From positions 5,642,001-5,706,000 of the forward strand of contig CP119311.1 of NCBI GenBank assembly GCA_029202545.1: DNA of 64,000 nt, in the 5' to 3' direction. The position numbers were made by a program, and so were the translations under genes. The notes under the pieces were generated by a model that worked only from the letters and a program-made list of their open reading frames with translations, had not been told where the DNA came from and searched no databases. Shown one piece after another: positions 18,628 through 26,470 of this stretch (its first letter is position 1; each line of letters starts with the position of its first letter). Source of the stretch: Candidatus Pseudobacter hemicellulosilyticus. GTDB lineage: Bacteria; Bacteroidota; Bacteroidia; Chitinophagales; Chitinophagaceae.

Positions 18628-19221
18628 TTACAGAAAGAATTCGATCCAGCAGGCAATGAATAAAGAAGAGGCATATTGCTCCAGGTATTGGCGCAGGGCC
18701 AGGTTGGCGCTGACCATATAATTTTTGATGGTGCGTGGGGAGAGACCGGTTGCTGCAGCAATCTCGGCATGGCTGAGTCCCTGGAAACGACTTAACCGGA
18801 ATACTTTCTGCTGCTGCGGCGTCAACTGGTTGATGCCCGCTTCGATCAGTTCGGCGGCCTCTTTAAGCTCCAGCCGGACAGCAGGGTCTGCAAGGTTATC
18901 CGCAAAATATTCCTGGAGATAGTCCTGGAAGCCATCGGTAAATACCTGGCTGCGCAGCCGGTTGTAGAGCAGGTTCCGGGCTGCTGTGTAGAGATATGGC
19001 CGGAAGGCCTGTACATTGTTCAGCAGATCCCGCTTGATCCAGAGCTGGGCAAAGACTTCCTGGGCGGCATCTTCGGCCAGTTCGGGGGATTTCACAAAAA
19101 CGAGCGCCACCGAATAGATACGGGGCCAGTAAAACTGGAACAAACGCTTGAAGGCAGCCTCGTTTCCCCGGGCTACCGCACTAACCAGCTCCTGTTCATT
19201 GTATAGTTCGTTATGGGTCAA
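18628..19221 (-). CDS. ECF RNA polymerase sigma factor for the SusCD locus
   Basis: This 197-residue protein has sigma-70 region 2 (about 20-90, FKRLFQFYWPRIYSVALVFV, then AEDAAQEVFAQLW) and region 4 (about 125-180, LTPQQQKVFRLSRFQGLSHAEIA with a helix-turn-helix). The start codon is TTG. It lies directly upstream of the FecR gene and is predicted to drive SusC expression when released. A stretch ATAGTTTG at about 19250-19257 on the minus strand resembles the -7 box but lacks one base of spacing, so I do not annotate it as a promoter. Confidence 0.93.
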   Translation of the reverse strand: MTHNELYNEQELVSAVARGNEAAFKRLFQFYWPRIYSVALVFVKSPELAEDAAQEVFAQLWIKRDLLNNVQAFRPYLYTAARNLLYNRLRSQVFTDGFQDYLQEYFADNLADPAVRLELKEAAELIEAGINQLTPQQQKVFRLSRFQGLSHAEIAAATGLSPRTIKNYMVSANLALRQYLEQYASSLFIACWIEFFL

Positions 19222-19525
19222 CAGTCTCTCCGCTTATCAATCACTGCTTGCAAACTATGGTAAATAATTGAAAACTGGTGGATCAGTGGCCGGTAATATA
19301 CCAGCGGTTCCGGGATCGCGTGTATTTTTTGGTTCGAACCAAAACAAGATAAGCTCAACAATGCAGCGGGTCAGGGCAGACAACGCTGCTGTGCGATGCC
19401 ATGCAGGGCCGCCGCTGATCCTTTTTCCGTGTTATAAGTCGCTCGCCTGCCCTGGTGTTGCCCGCCTCAACAGATTGTTGTTACCATGCCCCTGGCAGCG
19501 GCCGGTCAGCCAGCCTGCTGCCGTA
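19222..19525. other. Intergenic region, upstream of sigma gene
   Basis: About 300 bp between the divergent-facing end of the secreted-protein array and the sigma gene start. It presumably holds the sigma-gene promoter. No open frame of credible composition is seen; the 109-codon plus-strand frame has no family resemblance. Confidence 0.5.
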
Positions 19526-19560
19526 CAAAAACAAAAACGCCCGGGCGTGAACTCCCGGGC
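19526..19560 (-). terminator. Terminator of the secreted-protein array
   Basis: GCCCGGG (19539-19545) pairs with CCCGGGC (19554-19560). On the minus strand the stem is followed by GTTTTTGTTTTTG. It lies 27 bp past the stop of the last array gene and closes the nine-gene minus-strand operon that starts at 33540. Confidence 0.85.
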
Positions 19561-19586
19561 ATCCTTGATTTTTTCAGGATCACAGA

Positions 19587-20111
19587 TCAATAGGTAGTAG
19601 ACAGGAAGGCTTGTAAGGATACAGTAGGTTTCTGGCCTTTGGGCAGCACCACGGTCATGCTTTGCGACAGGGTCTCGCCCGGCTGCAGGTTGAATCCCTC
19701 CAGTTTGTTCTTTTTCTTGACCACCAGTACTTTCCGGAACACTTCTATCACCATGTTGGCGTCCATCAGGATATCTGAAAAACGGTCCTTGGTACTGGTG
19801 CCAATGGCATTGCTGACATGCAGGCGGCCCAGGCATACTTTCTTGGTGAGGTCCACAGTGGCGTCAGTGGATTTACTGTAGGCATCCAGCAGGAACACTT
19901 TGGAGAAGCGCTCCTTATTGGTGACATACCATTCAATATTGCAGGCGGTATATTCCACGCCATCCACCGTGCGGGGTGTCTGGTTCACCACGGCATAGCC
20001 GAATTCCACACCTTCCAGCGCCAGTACCTGCGCCTCTTTGAAGTCGAGGAAGCTCTGGGCAAAGCCGGTGCGGGCACAGCAGAGCAGCAGTAGTAATAAA
20101 AATGTCTTCAT
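19587..20111 (-). CDS. Secreted protein of unknown function, last gene of array
   Basis: Start set at 20111 (MKTFLLLLLLCC); the longer frame lacks an early signal peptide. The 174-residue product has a signal peptide (about 1-19, ARTGFAQ) and a small beta-rich mature domain with no family I recognise. It contains VVKKKNKLEGFNLQPGETL and ends PTVSLQAFLSTTY, reading like an Ig-like or carbohydrate-binding-size sandwich. The gene is the last of nine minus-strand genes encoding exported proteins, 120 bp after the metallopeptidase-like gene, and is followed at once by a strong terminator. It is probably an accessory component of the same secreted system. Confidence 0.7.
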   Translation of the reverse strand: MKTFLLLLLLCCARTGFAQSFLDFKEAQVLALEGVEFGYAVVNQTPRTVDGVEYTACNIEWYVTNKERFSKVFLLDAYSKSTDATVDLTKKVCLGRLHVSNAIGTSTKDRFSDILMDANMVIEVFRKVLVVKKKNKLEGFNLQPGETLSQSMTVVLPKGQKPTVSLQAFLSTTY

Positions 20112-20231
20112 CCGTTTATTTATTGTTTTTACATTTTTGCCGGATGTAACGCCGCATCCAGGTACACGGGTGTCAGTATGTATATTGTTCCGTTTCATGT
20201 TGATTGTTTGTGAGGGTGATGAATAGTTTGG

Positions 20232-21632
20232 TTAGAATATAGTGATGGGTTGCTGCATATAGGTCTTGATCCTGTTCAGCGCATCCGTGAAACGGACGGG
20301 ACTGGCGCCTATGTCACCTGCTACCAGGGCGCGTACTGCCGCCCGGTGATTGGTGAAGTACTCGTTGTAGGCGCGGGGATTGGCATCCGGATAGTGACGG
20401 TCATAATCAGCCTTGTACTCCGCATCCGTCATTCCGAAATGAGTTACCAGGTCCAGCAGCGCAAAGGGGAACATGCTGGAGGTTTTGCTGGCATCCGCCT
20501 GACCGGCAGCCGTAGCGTTATAGGCTTCTATTTTCAGTGCAAGCCGGTTGCAGGAATAGGTCAGGAACCTTTTCATGCGGCCGTTGAACATAGAATGGGC
20601 AGAATGACCGATAAAGGAAAAAGCGGTATCGCGGTTGGCATAGGCATGCTGCCAGTACATGGTGTAGAAGGCAGTGGAGCTGCTTTCTGCAAAGAGCAGC
20701 CTGGTGCCCGGAATATCCCGCCAGGGAAATACAAAGACCACCAGTTCCCGGCCATCAGGATATCTCACTACCCGGCCGCTATCATCCACCAGGCGGGCCT
20801 CCCGGCGGGAAGGCACTGCATTCAGCAGCGCATCGCCGGCCAGTACGGACCTGCCCTCTACAAAATACCGGTGACCGGCATCGGTGAATTCATGGTACAT
20901 GGAATCAATAGCCACACTGTTCAGCGTAAAGCCATAAAAATTCCCCAGCCCTTCATTGATGGCGGCTTCCTGGTCGCCCAGGAGTTCCACCGCCGAGTGA
21001 CTGCCATCAGCGCCATAGGTGATGGCATGACCGTCAATAGCGCCCCATTTGGTCCAGTGGCCCACCCATTGCGTATGGGAGGTTTCATGCAGGATCACTT
21101 CATTGATGGACAGTATGCCGCCATCTCTTTTCCTGACGCCTTCTTCCAGGAAGAATTCGCCCAGCATCACCCAGCCGGTATACCGGCCCGGGGTGTCGGA
21201 GACAGTACCATTGGCTGCGGGCCATACGTAGGTGCGGCCATCACGGATCTTCTTGGAGAACATATCTGTTTCGCCCGGAGCCACGCCGGTGATATCATTG
21301 GCCAGGTAGTACTGTACATCTACCAGCCGGCCTGAATTATTGAATACCCTGTCCACCTGTGTACGCAGCGCCGTGCCGGGCTGCAGCTGGTTGTAGACAT
21401 ACTTGACGCGGTTGGGCGCTACGCTCAGGAAAGTAGCGGCATTGGCGGCGGTGATGATCTTGAAGGAGTAACCGGCTGGCATCTGGCCGGACCCGTCGGC
21501 CGAGCCGAAGGCCGCTGTGATGCTGGCCGTAGGCGCCACGTAGTAGAACGTGATGGTCTGTGCGGAGGCAGGCAGCCAGCCCAGGGCCAGGAGCAGGCAA
21601 CAGCTGGCCAGGAATTGTTTTATCTGTTTCAT
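20232..21632 (-). CDS. Secreted protein with HExxH metallopeptidase motif
   Basis: This 466-residue protein has a signal peptide (about 1-24, LPASAQ) and a zinc-metallopeptidase motif HETSH (182-186) in the context INEVILHETSHTQW. A downstream NEGLGNFYGF (E227) could supply the third zinc ligand, as in gluzincin-type enzymes, but H192 is another possibility. The rest is not recognised. It lies 11 bp after one of the paralogous secreted proteins, in the same operon, so it may process the secreted partners or an external substrate. Zinc-peptidase activity is inferred from the motif only; the family was not identified. Confidence 0.65.
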   Translation of the reverse strand: MKQIKQFLASCCLLLALGWLPASAQTITFYYVAPTASITAAFGSADGSGQMPAGYSFKIITAANAATFLSVAPNRVKYVYNQLQPGTALRTQVDRVFNNSGRLVDVQYYLANDITGVAPGETDMFSKKIRDGRTYVWPAANGTVSDTPGRYTGWVMLGEFFLEEGVRKRDGGILSINEVILHETSHTQWVGHWTKWGAIDGHAITYGADGSHSAVELLGDQEAAINEGLGNFYGFTLNSVAIDSMYHEFTDAGHRYFVEGRSVLAGDALLNAVPSRREARLVDDSGRVVRYPDGRELVVFVFPWRDIPGTRLLFAESSSTAFYTMYWQHAYANRDTAFSFIGHSAHSMFNGRMKRFLTYSCNRLALKIEAYNATAAGQADASKTSSMFPFALLDLVTHFGMTDAEYKADYDRHYPDANPRAYNEYFTNHRAAVRALVAGDIGASPVRFTDALNRIKTYMQQPITIF

Positions 21633-21643
21633 ACAATAGTATT

Positions 21644-23683
21644 TTAAGAGTTAGGCAGGTTGTCCACGAATACGATGGCGCCATTGGCCGGCAGCCTTTC
21701 CGAATTGCGTTCGGTGGAATTGGCCAGTTTCCAGTTCACCTGGTACTGGAAGTCGAAGCTGTTGGCAGGTAGCAGGAACTCTACCCTTTCAGAGAGCTGG
21801 TTGCGTGACGGGTTGAGCGTTACCACCTTGGTATGTTCATTACCATTCAGCGTGTAGAACAGCTTCACGGTGATGAGGCGGATATTGTTGGCGGTTACAG
21901 CTGCAGGATCAGCGGTGAATTCCACGCTGCGTTTCTGGAAGGGCGGCGCCAGGTTGATAGCCCCGGCCTTGCTGGCCTGCAGGGGAACAATTACGTTCTG
22001 ACCACCGAAGAAGCTCCATTCTGTCTCGTATTCATAGTTCATCCAGTTGCTGCGGTCGTTATCGCCTTTCCAGCCGTACACCATTTTGAAATTGTTACCG
22101 GCGCTGTTGAAATTGTTCCGGTCAATGCGAACTTCCTGGTTGGTGATCTCGCCGCTCTGGTGGGTTTTCTTCAGGCGGACGTTCACGAAATTGACATAGG
22201 TGCCAAAATCGCTCAGGTTCATCCCGTCCACGAAGGCCATCAGTTCCCGTTGGGTGAATAAGGGACTTTCCAGGTTGACCTCCCGGAAAACGGTATTGTC
22301 CGTTTTAAAGCTGGTGAGGTCCCCGATATTGCCGTCAAAACGCATTTCCAGTTTATCGGGCAGGGATTTATTGAAATCTATCCGGAAGGTACCGGTCTGG
22401 CGTACCCGCTTCATTTCATAAGCGGCTACAATGGCAAAGGAAGGTACTGTTTCGCGGTTGGCGGTATTGGGATTGGTGGGGGTATTGGTGCGGGTGCTGT
22501 CCGTGCGGCCGGAAGCGCCTGGCGGGTTGGTGCCGGGCGCAGTAACGCCACGGGCTATAGCGGCGGCAGTGGGCGACGTACTATCCCTGCGGGTAGTATC
22601 GCGGCGGGTGCTGTCCGTGCTGGTCCTGGTACCACCGGTAGTTGTTCCGCCAGTGGCAGTGCCTCCTGTAGTAGTGCCACCTGTAGTACGTCCTTCGGCG
22701 GCGGCGCGGGCATCCGCCTCGCGGTTGGCGGCAAGGGCTTCGGCCCTGCTGCGCTGCAACAGGGTACCGGCCCTGTCCATCAGGTTACCGCCCTGGCTGC
22801 CGGAGAGCGCGGCCAGATCGCCCAGGTTGGGCGTACCGCTGCCATTCAGCGGGCTGAACATCAGCTCGGCAATCTTATTGTAGGCCGTAGTGATCAGCGC
22901 ATCCATCTGGGTGTCCTCCCCTACCTGCGTCAGCTTGATAGCGCCGTTGCGGGTCAGGTCGTCAAAAGCGCCACGGATCTCCGCAGAAAGATAGGCGGAG
23001 GCAAAGCCTACACCGAAGGCATGGTGGTTATAGATCTGGTCAAAATTGGCTTCCAGCAAAGCTTTCTTGGGCTCGCGGTAACCGCCGATCTCCATTTCAA
23101 AACTGAAGCTGATATCAGGGGCCACTGAGTTGAAAGATTCCCAGAGGATCTTGGCGCCCTGCTTGGTCAGCAGCATGGAGACGGCCACTTCTTGTCTCTC
23201 CAGTGCGGGCGCCATACCCAATCCGCAGACAGCAGTACTGAGACCGCCATTGGGATCTTTGAAAGAAGACACGATGCTGAAAGTGCCGGAGCGGTACACC
23301 ACCGGGCCCATGATCACGGCCGATGATTTTTTCCGCTGCAGCTCGCGCTGGGCGGTCCGTATCTGCTCAGGGCTGATGGCCAGGCTTACTACGGCATGCA
23401 GGATGCCGCCGCCCGTACCTTCTGCATTGGCCGGCTGTCCGGCCGCAGAGACCTCGTTATTGACATAACGGAGGAAAGAGAATTTGGGCTTGCCGTTGGC
23501 ATCGCGGGCCAGCTTGGGCTTGTCCGGTACATAGTAGTACTGGTTCTCGTTGCTGATATCCGGGAACACGGTCAGTTCACCGGCCCGGACCGGTTTATCC
23601 AGGTTGATGGTCTGCGCCTGGGCCGTAGCGGCCCAGGTGAAGAAGCAAACCATATAAATTAATGATTGAAGGCTCCGTTTCAT
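21644..23683 (-). CDS. Array paralogue A: secreted beta-rich protein with Thr-rich linker
   Basis: Start set at 23683 (MKRSLQSLIY); ATG at 23692 is also possible. The 679-residue product has a signal peptide (AATAQAQ) and shares three landmarks with the other array members. These are an early YYYVP followed by NGKPKFSFLRY, a middle AKILWESFNSVAPDISFSFEM block, and a C-terminal beta-sandwich (FTADPAAVTANNIRLITVKL ... FDFQYQVNWKL). A Gly/Thr-rich linker (TTGGTTTGG..., then STDSTRRDTT and a Pro/Thr stretch) sits between the first and second halves and is encoded by 15-bp repeats. No enzyme motif is visible. I infer a structural or binding role in a surface or periplasmic assembly; the family is not one I can name. 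Confidence 0.75.
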   Translation of the reverse strand: MKRSLQSLIYMVCFFTWAATAQAQTINLDKPVRAGELTVFPDISNENQYYYVPDKPKLARDANGKPKFSFLRYVNNEVSAAGQPANAEGTGGGILHAVVSLAISPEQIRTAQRELQRKKSSAVIMGPVVYRSGTFSIVSSFKDPNGGLSTAVCGLGMAPALERQEVAVSMLLTKQGAKILWESFNSVAPDISFSFEMEIGGYREPKKALLEANFDQIYNHHAFGVGFASAYLSAEIRGAFDDLTRNGAIKLTQVGEDTQMDALITTAYNKIAELMFSPLNGSGTPNLGDLAALSGSQGGNLMDRAGTLLQRSRAEALAANREADARAAAEGRTTGGTTTGGTATGGTTTGGTRTSTDSTRRDTTRRDSTSPTAAAIARGVTAPGTNPPGASGRTDSTRTNTPTNPNTANRETVPSFAIVAAYEMKRVRQTGTFRIDFNKSLPDKLEMRFDGNIGDLTSFKTDNTVFREVNLESPLFTQRELMAFVDGMNLSDFGTYVNFVNVRLKKTHQSGEITNQEVRIDRNNFNSAGNNFKMVYGWKGDNDRSNWMNYEYETEWSFFGGQNVIVPLQASKAGAINLAPPFQKRSVEFTADPAAVTANNIRLITVKLFYTLNGNEHTKVVTLNPSRNQLSERVEFLLPANSFDFQYQVNWKLANSTERNSERLPANGAIVFVDNLPNS
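22632..22691 (-). repeat. Four tandem 15-bp repeats encoding Gly/Thr linker
   Basis: Units at 22632-22646, 22647-22661, 22662-22676 and 22677-22691 follow the pattern CCaCCtGTaGTaGTg with a few substitutions. On the coding strand they give TTGGT-type pentapeptides, so copy-number change would lengthen or shorten the linker in frame. Confidence 0.7.
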
Positions 23684-23742
23684 GGTGGTCATTTTTAAGG
23701 TTTGTCGGAATACAGGTGCTGAAGGGAAACAACTGCCTCCAA

Positions 23743-25719
23743 TTAATTGGTAACAATACCCAGGACGTCTTTGAACTTATCCAGTACTTTGGTAGCGCCG
23801 TTGGGCTGGCCGTTCTCGCCTTCCAGGATCTCCCGGGCGCTGTCAATGGCTTTGCGGAAGGCCTCGGAGGTCCTGTCGCGGAAAGCTTCGGGTACGCTGG
23901 CATACACATAATCATCATTGATCTTGGCATCCCATTCGGTGGCCAGTTTACCGTCATCCTTGTGGTTGAACACCAGGCGGTAGGCATACCCACGGGAAGC
24001 AGGGTCCACATAGATGACCTGTTTGACCAGGTTTTCATTTTTAGCCACGCTGATGGGGATATTTGCAATCACTTCCTTGCCCAGTTTCATATAGGCAATC
24101 TGCAGGGTAGCGCGGGTGATACCGGCGGCTTTCAGGTCGTCCGGGGTGGATTCAAACTCAATGGTCCGGCTGCGGACAGGCAGGGTCAAAGGAACGCCTT
24201 CCCATTCTCCGCTGATCCAGGCGGCATTGGTGGGGAACAGGGTGCCGTCATTGAAGCTCCACTGGGCCTGGTATTCAAATACGCTGCTGTTGTCGTCATT
24301 GTCACGGGCATAGGTGAAATTGGTGCGCATGCCATTTTTCTTCAGGTATTCTTTGTCGATGGTCACGCTCTTATAGAACTGGGTGCCATCATTTCTTTTC
24401 TTGCGGACATTCACGGTCACATAGTTCACATCTTTACCGATCAGCTGCTCGGCGCCTTCGCTCAGGACCAGGTTGATATCCCGGTGCTGGAAGAAGGGAT
24501 CATTGGTGCGGATGGTAGCTACACATTTAGGATTATCCCGCACGCCATCATACCAGGCGGCCAGGTTCTCGGTGATCACGGCTTCTTTGGGAACGGCCAG
24601 GCGGTACGACAGGTTATATACTTCTATCTTGCGGCTGCGGTGTGATTCCATCTTGGTCCGGTTGAAGCGATAGCGGCTGCCATAGCGGATATTGGGATCA
24701 GCGGCTTTCTGTTCTTCAGTGGCGGGAGCGGGACGTTCGTCCTGGTCGGCCTTATCCGTGAGGGAGGCTACCATAACGTTCATGAACTCTTCCACTACTT
24801 TATTGGCCACGGCATCATCAGTGGTATTTTTATCTATCTCCACCACCACAGCTTTTGTTTCCAGCGCGCTGGAATAGACTTTCTGCATTTCATCGTAGGA
24901 ATAGGTATCATCTTCGCCGGTCTTGGTATCGCGGTCGTCATGGCGATAGGTAGCGCGGAACTGTTCAAAAGCGGTTTCGATCTTGGACCAGTCAATGGTG
25001 ATCTTACCTCTTACGGCCGGGAACACCAGGTTATATTTCAGGGTCATTTCCAGGGAGAGATCAGCAATGCTGCGGCTTTTTTCCAGGGTGGCGGCCAGGA
25101 TCTGTGCGCCGTTGGCGTTCAGCATGGCGGCAGTGGCAATATTATTGCCGGGCAGTGTAGAGGCGCGGGCAGAAGCTACCAGTGCGGTGGTCATGCCTTT
25201 GTCGTTCATTACAGCAGAGATGATCCGGAAGCTATTGTCTTTTTCAGCGGTGAAGTCCATGGCCCCCATTACGCGGGGAGCGGCCACCCGGGCAAAGAGC
25301 GGATTGGTTCGTCCCAATTCCTGTACTTTGGCGCGGAGCTTTTCATTGACCTCTGTTTCCTGTTCAGGCGTCAGTCCCCAGCGCATCAGGAAATGCGTGA
25401 GGGCGCCCTGCACGCCGCCGGCGTCGGTGCGTTCATCAGAAGTATATTTCATGAGCAGGAACTGGGGCGTACCATCTTCCTTGGTGGCCAGCCGCAGGTT
25501 CACGGGCAGATAATAGTATTCGCCCGTAAAAGCATATTCATCAGTGCCCGGAACGCGCTCATTGGAAGAGCGGCCATAGAGGGTCACGGGTGTGCCGTCA
25601 CCGAGGATGACGGTCACTTTGTTCTGGTAATCGCACAGCTGGCCCTGTGCTGTTATGGCCAGCACGCAAAGCGCCAGGTGGAAACCGATGGTTGTAAGGA
25701 GGCGTTGTACACGTTTCAT
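23743..25719 (-). CDS. Array paralogue B: secreted beta-rich protein
   Basis: This 658-residue protein has a signal peptide (about 1-26, AITAQGQ) and the array hallmarks: GEYYYLP at 67-72 followed by EDGTPQFLLMKY, an ALTHFLMRWGLTPEQE helix, AQILAATLEKSRSIADLSLEM in the middle, and a C-terminal sandwich (FESTPDDLKAAGITRATLQIAYM ... GYAYRLVFNHKD). Compared with paralogue A it lacks the Gly/Thr linker and instead has a charged stretch around residues 270-350. It lies 50 bp upstream of paralogue A and 40 bp after the permuted-peptidase-like gene on the same strand. The function is unknown. Confidence 0.75.
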   Translation of the reverse strand: MKRVQRLLTTIGFHLALCVLAITAQGQLCDYQNKVTVILGDGTPVTLYGRSSNERVPGTDEYAFTGEYYYLPVNLRLATKEDGTPQFLLMKYTSDERTDAGGVQGALTHFLMRWGLTPEQETEVNEKLRAKVQELGRTNPLFARVAAPRVMGAMDFTAEKDNSFRIISAVMNDKGMTTALVASARASTLPGNNIATAAMLNANGAQILAATLEKSRSIADLSLEMTLKYNLVFPAVRGKITIDWSKIETAFEQFRATYRHDDRDTKTGEDDTYSYDEMQKVYSSALETKAVVVEIDKNTTDDAVANKVVEEFMNVMVASLTDKADQDERPAPATEEQKAADPNIRYGSRYRFNRTKMESHRSRKIEVYNLSYRLAVPKEAVITENLAAWYDGVRDNPKCVATIRTNDPFFQHRDINLVLSEGAEQLIGKDVNYVTVNVRKKRNDGTQFYKSVTIDKEYLKKNGMRTNFTYARDNDDNSSVFEYQAQWSFNDGTLFPTNAAWISGEWEGVPLTLPVRSRTIEFESTPDDLKAAGITRATLQIAYMKLGKEVIANIPISVAKNENLVKQVIYVDPASRGYAYRLVFNHKDDGKLATEWDAKINDDYVYASVPEAFRDRTSEAFRKAIDSAREILEGENGQPNGATKVLDKFKDVLGIVTN

Positions 25720-25759
25720 GGTGGAATAATTGAGGTGTTAAATAATGTTTGGTGATTGA

Positions 25760-26452
25760 TCAATGGCTGGCGAGGAAAGAGGGGCCAGGTTTTGGCGCCA
25801 GCAGCTTATGTTCCAGGAAGCTGCCCTTGATCCGGTCTCCGGGAGCTTTGAGCACCACGGTACCGGGCTGGGTCATCAGCTGGCGACAGAGTTTATTGGG
25901 TGTGGAGCTGTTGCCGAAGAGGATGACCTCTTTGGCGTTGATGTCAGCGCCGGTCAGTTCCCGCACGGCATCGGCTACAAAATCACAGCAGTTGTAAAAG
26001 CGGGCGTTGAAGGGCCTGCCGGAGCGGATCACTTCATTGAGGTATAATTTGAGCCTGTAATCAGCAGCAGCGGCGGAGCGCAGCATCAGGAGGCCGTCAC
26101 AGGGATAGAACTCCCGGTGCGGGATACCCGCATCAAAAAGACTGGCCGGTGTAATGGCCGAAGGCCAGATGCTGCTGGGCAGTTTATAAAATTGGGCGGG
26201 CTGGTCTTTGGTCAGCCGGGCCAGGCTGAAATCATCTTCAGCCGGCCAGAGGTCGTAGTAAGTAAGGGTGCCATCCCGCACGGTATCAATTTTACCGTTG
26301 CTCAGGCGTTGTACCTGGTAGTTGTCAATGGCTATGCCGGCATGTCCTGTGCGGCCGTTCAGGGTGGCATAGATCACGATGTAGGTGTTGGCCATCACGC
26401 TGCCGAAGAGCGTTGTCAGCAGGAGCAGGCCGCAGGTTACATACTTTTTCAT
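25760..26452 (-). CDS. Secreted protein with permuted NlpC/P60-like (H...NC) motif
   Basis: This 230-residue protein has a signal peptide (about 1-21) followed by RTGHAGIAID (H37) near the N-terminus and RFYNCCDFVADAV (N154, C155, C156) near the C-terminus. The order His first, Asn-Cys last, is the circularly permuted papain-like layout seen in YiiX/LRAT-type members of the NlpC/P60 group, which cleave amide or ester bonds in lipids, peptides or cell wall. I infer a thiol-hydrolase fold; the substrate is unknown, and a match to a profile would be needed. It is embedded in the secreted array, 18 bp upstream-to-downstream from paralogue C and 40 bp before paralogue B. Confidence 0.6.
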   Translation of the reverse strand: MKKYVTCGLLLLTTLFGSVMANTYIVIYATLNGRTGHAGIAIDNYQVQRLSNGKIDTVRDGTLTYYDLWPAEDDFSLARLTKDQPAQFYKLPSSIWPSAITPASLFDAGIPHREFYPCDGLLMLRSAAAADYRLKLYLNEVIRSGRPFNARFYNCCDFVADAVRELTGADINAKEVILFGNSSTPNKLCRQLMTQPGTVVLKAPGDRIKGSFLEHKLLAPKPGPSFLASH

Positions 26453-26470
26453 GCTGGTTGTTTTTCGGAT

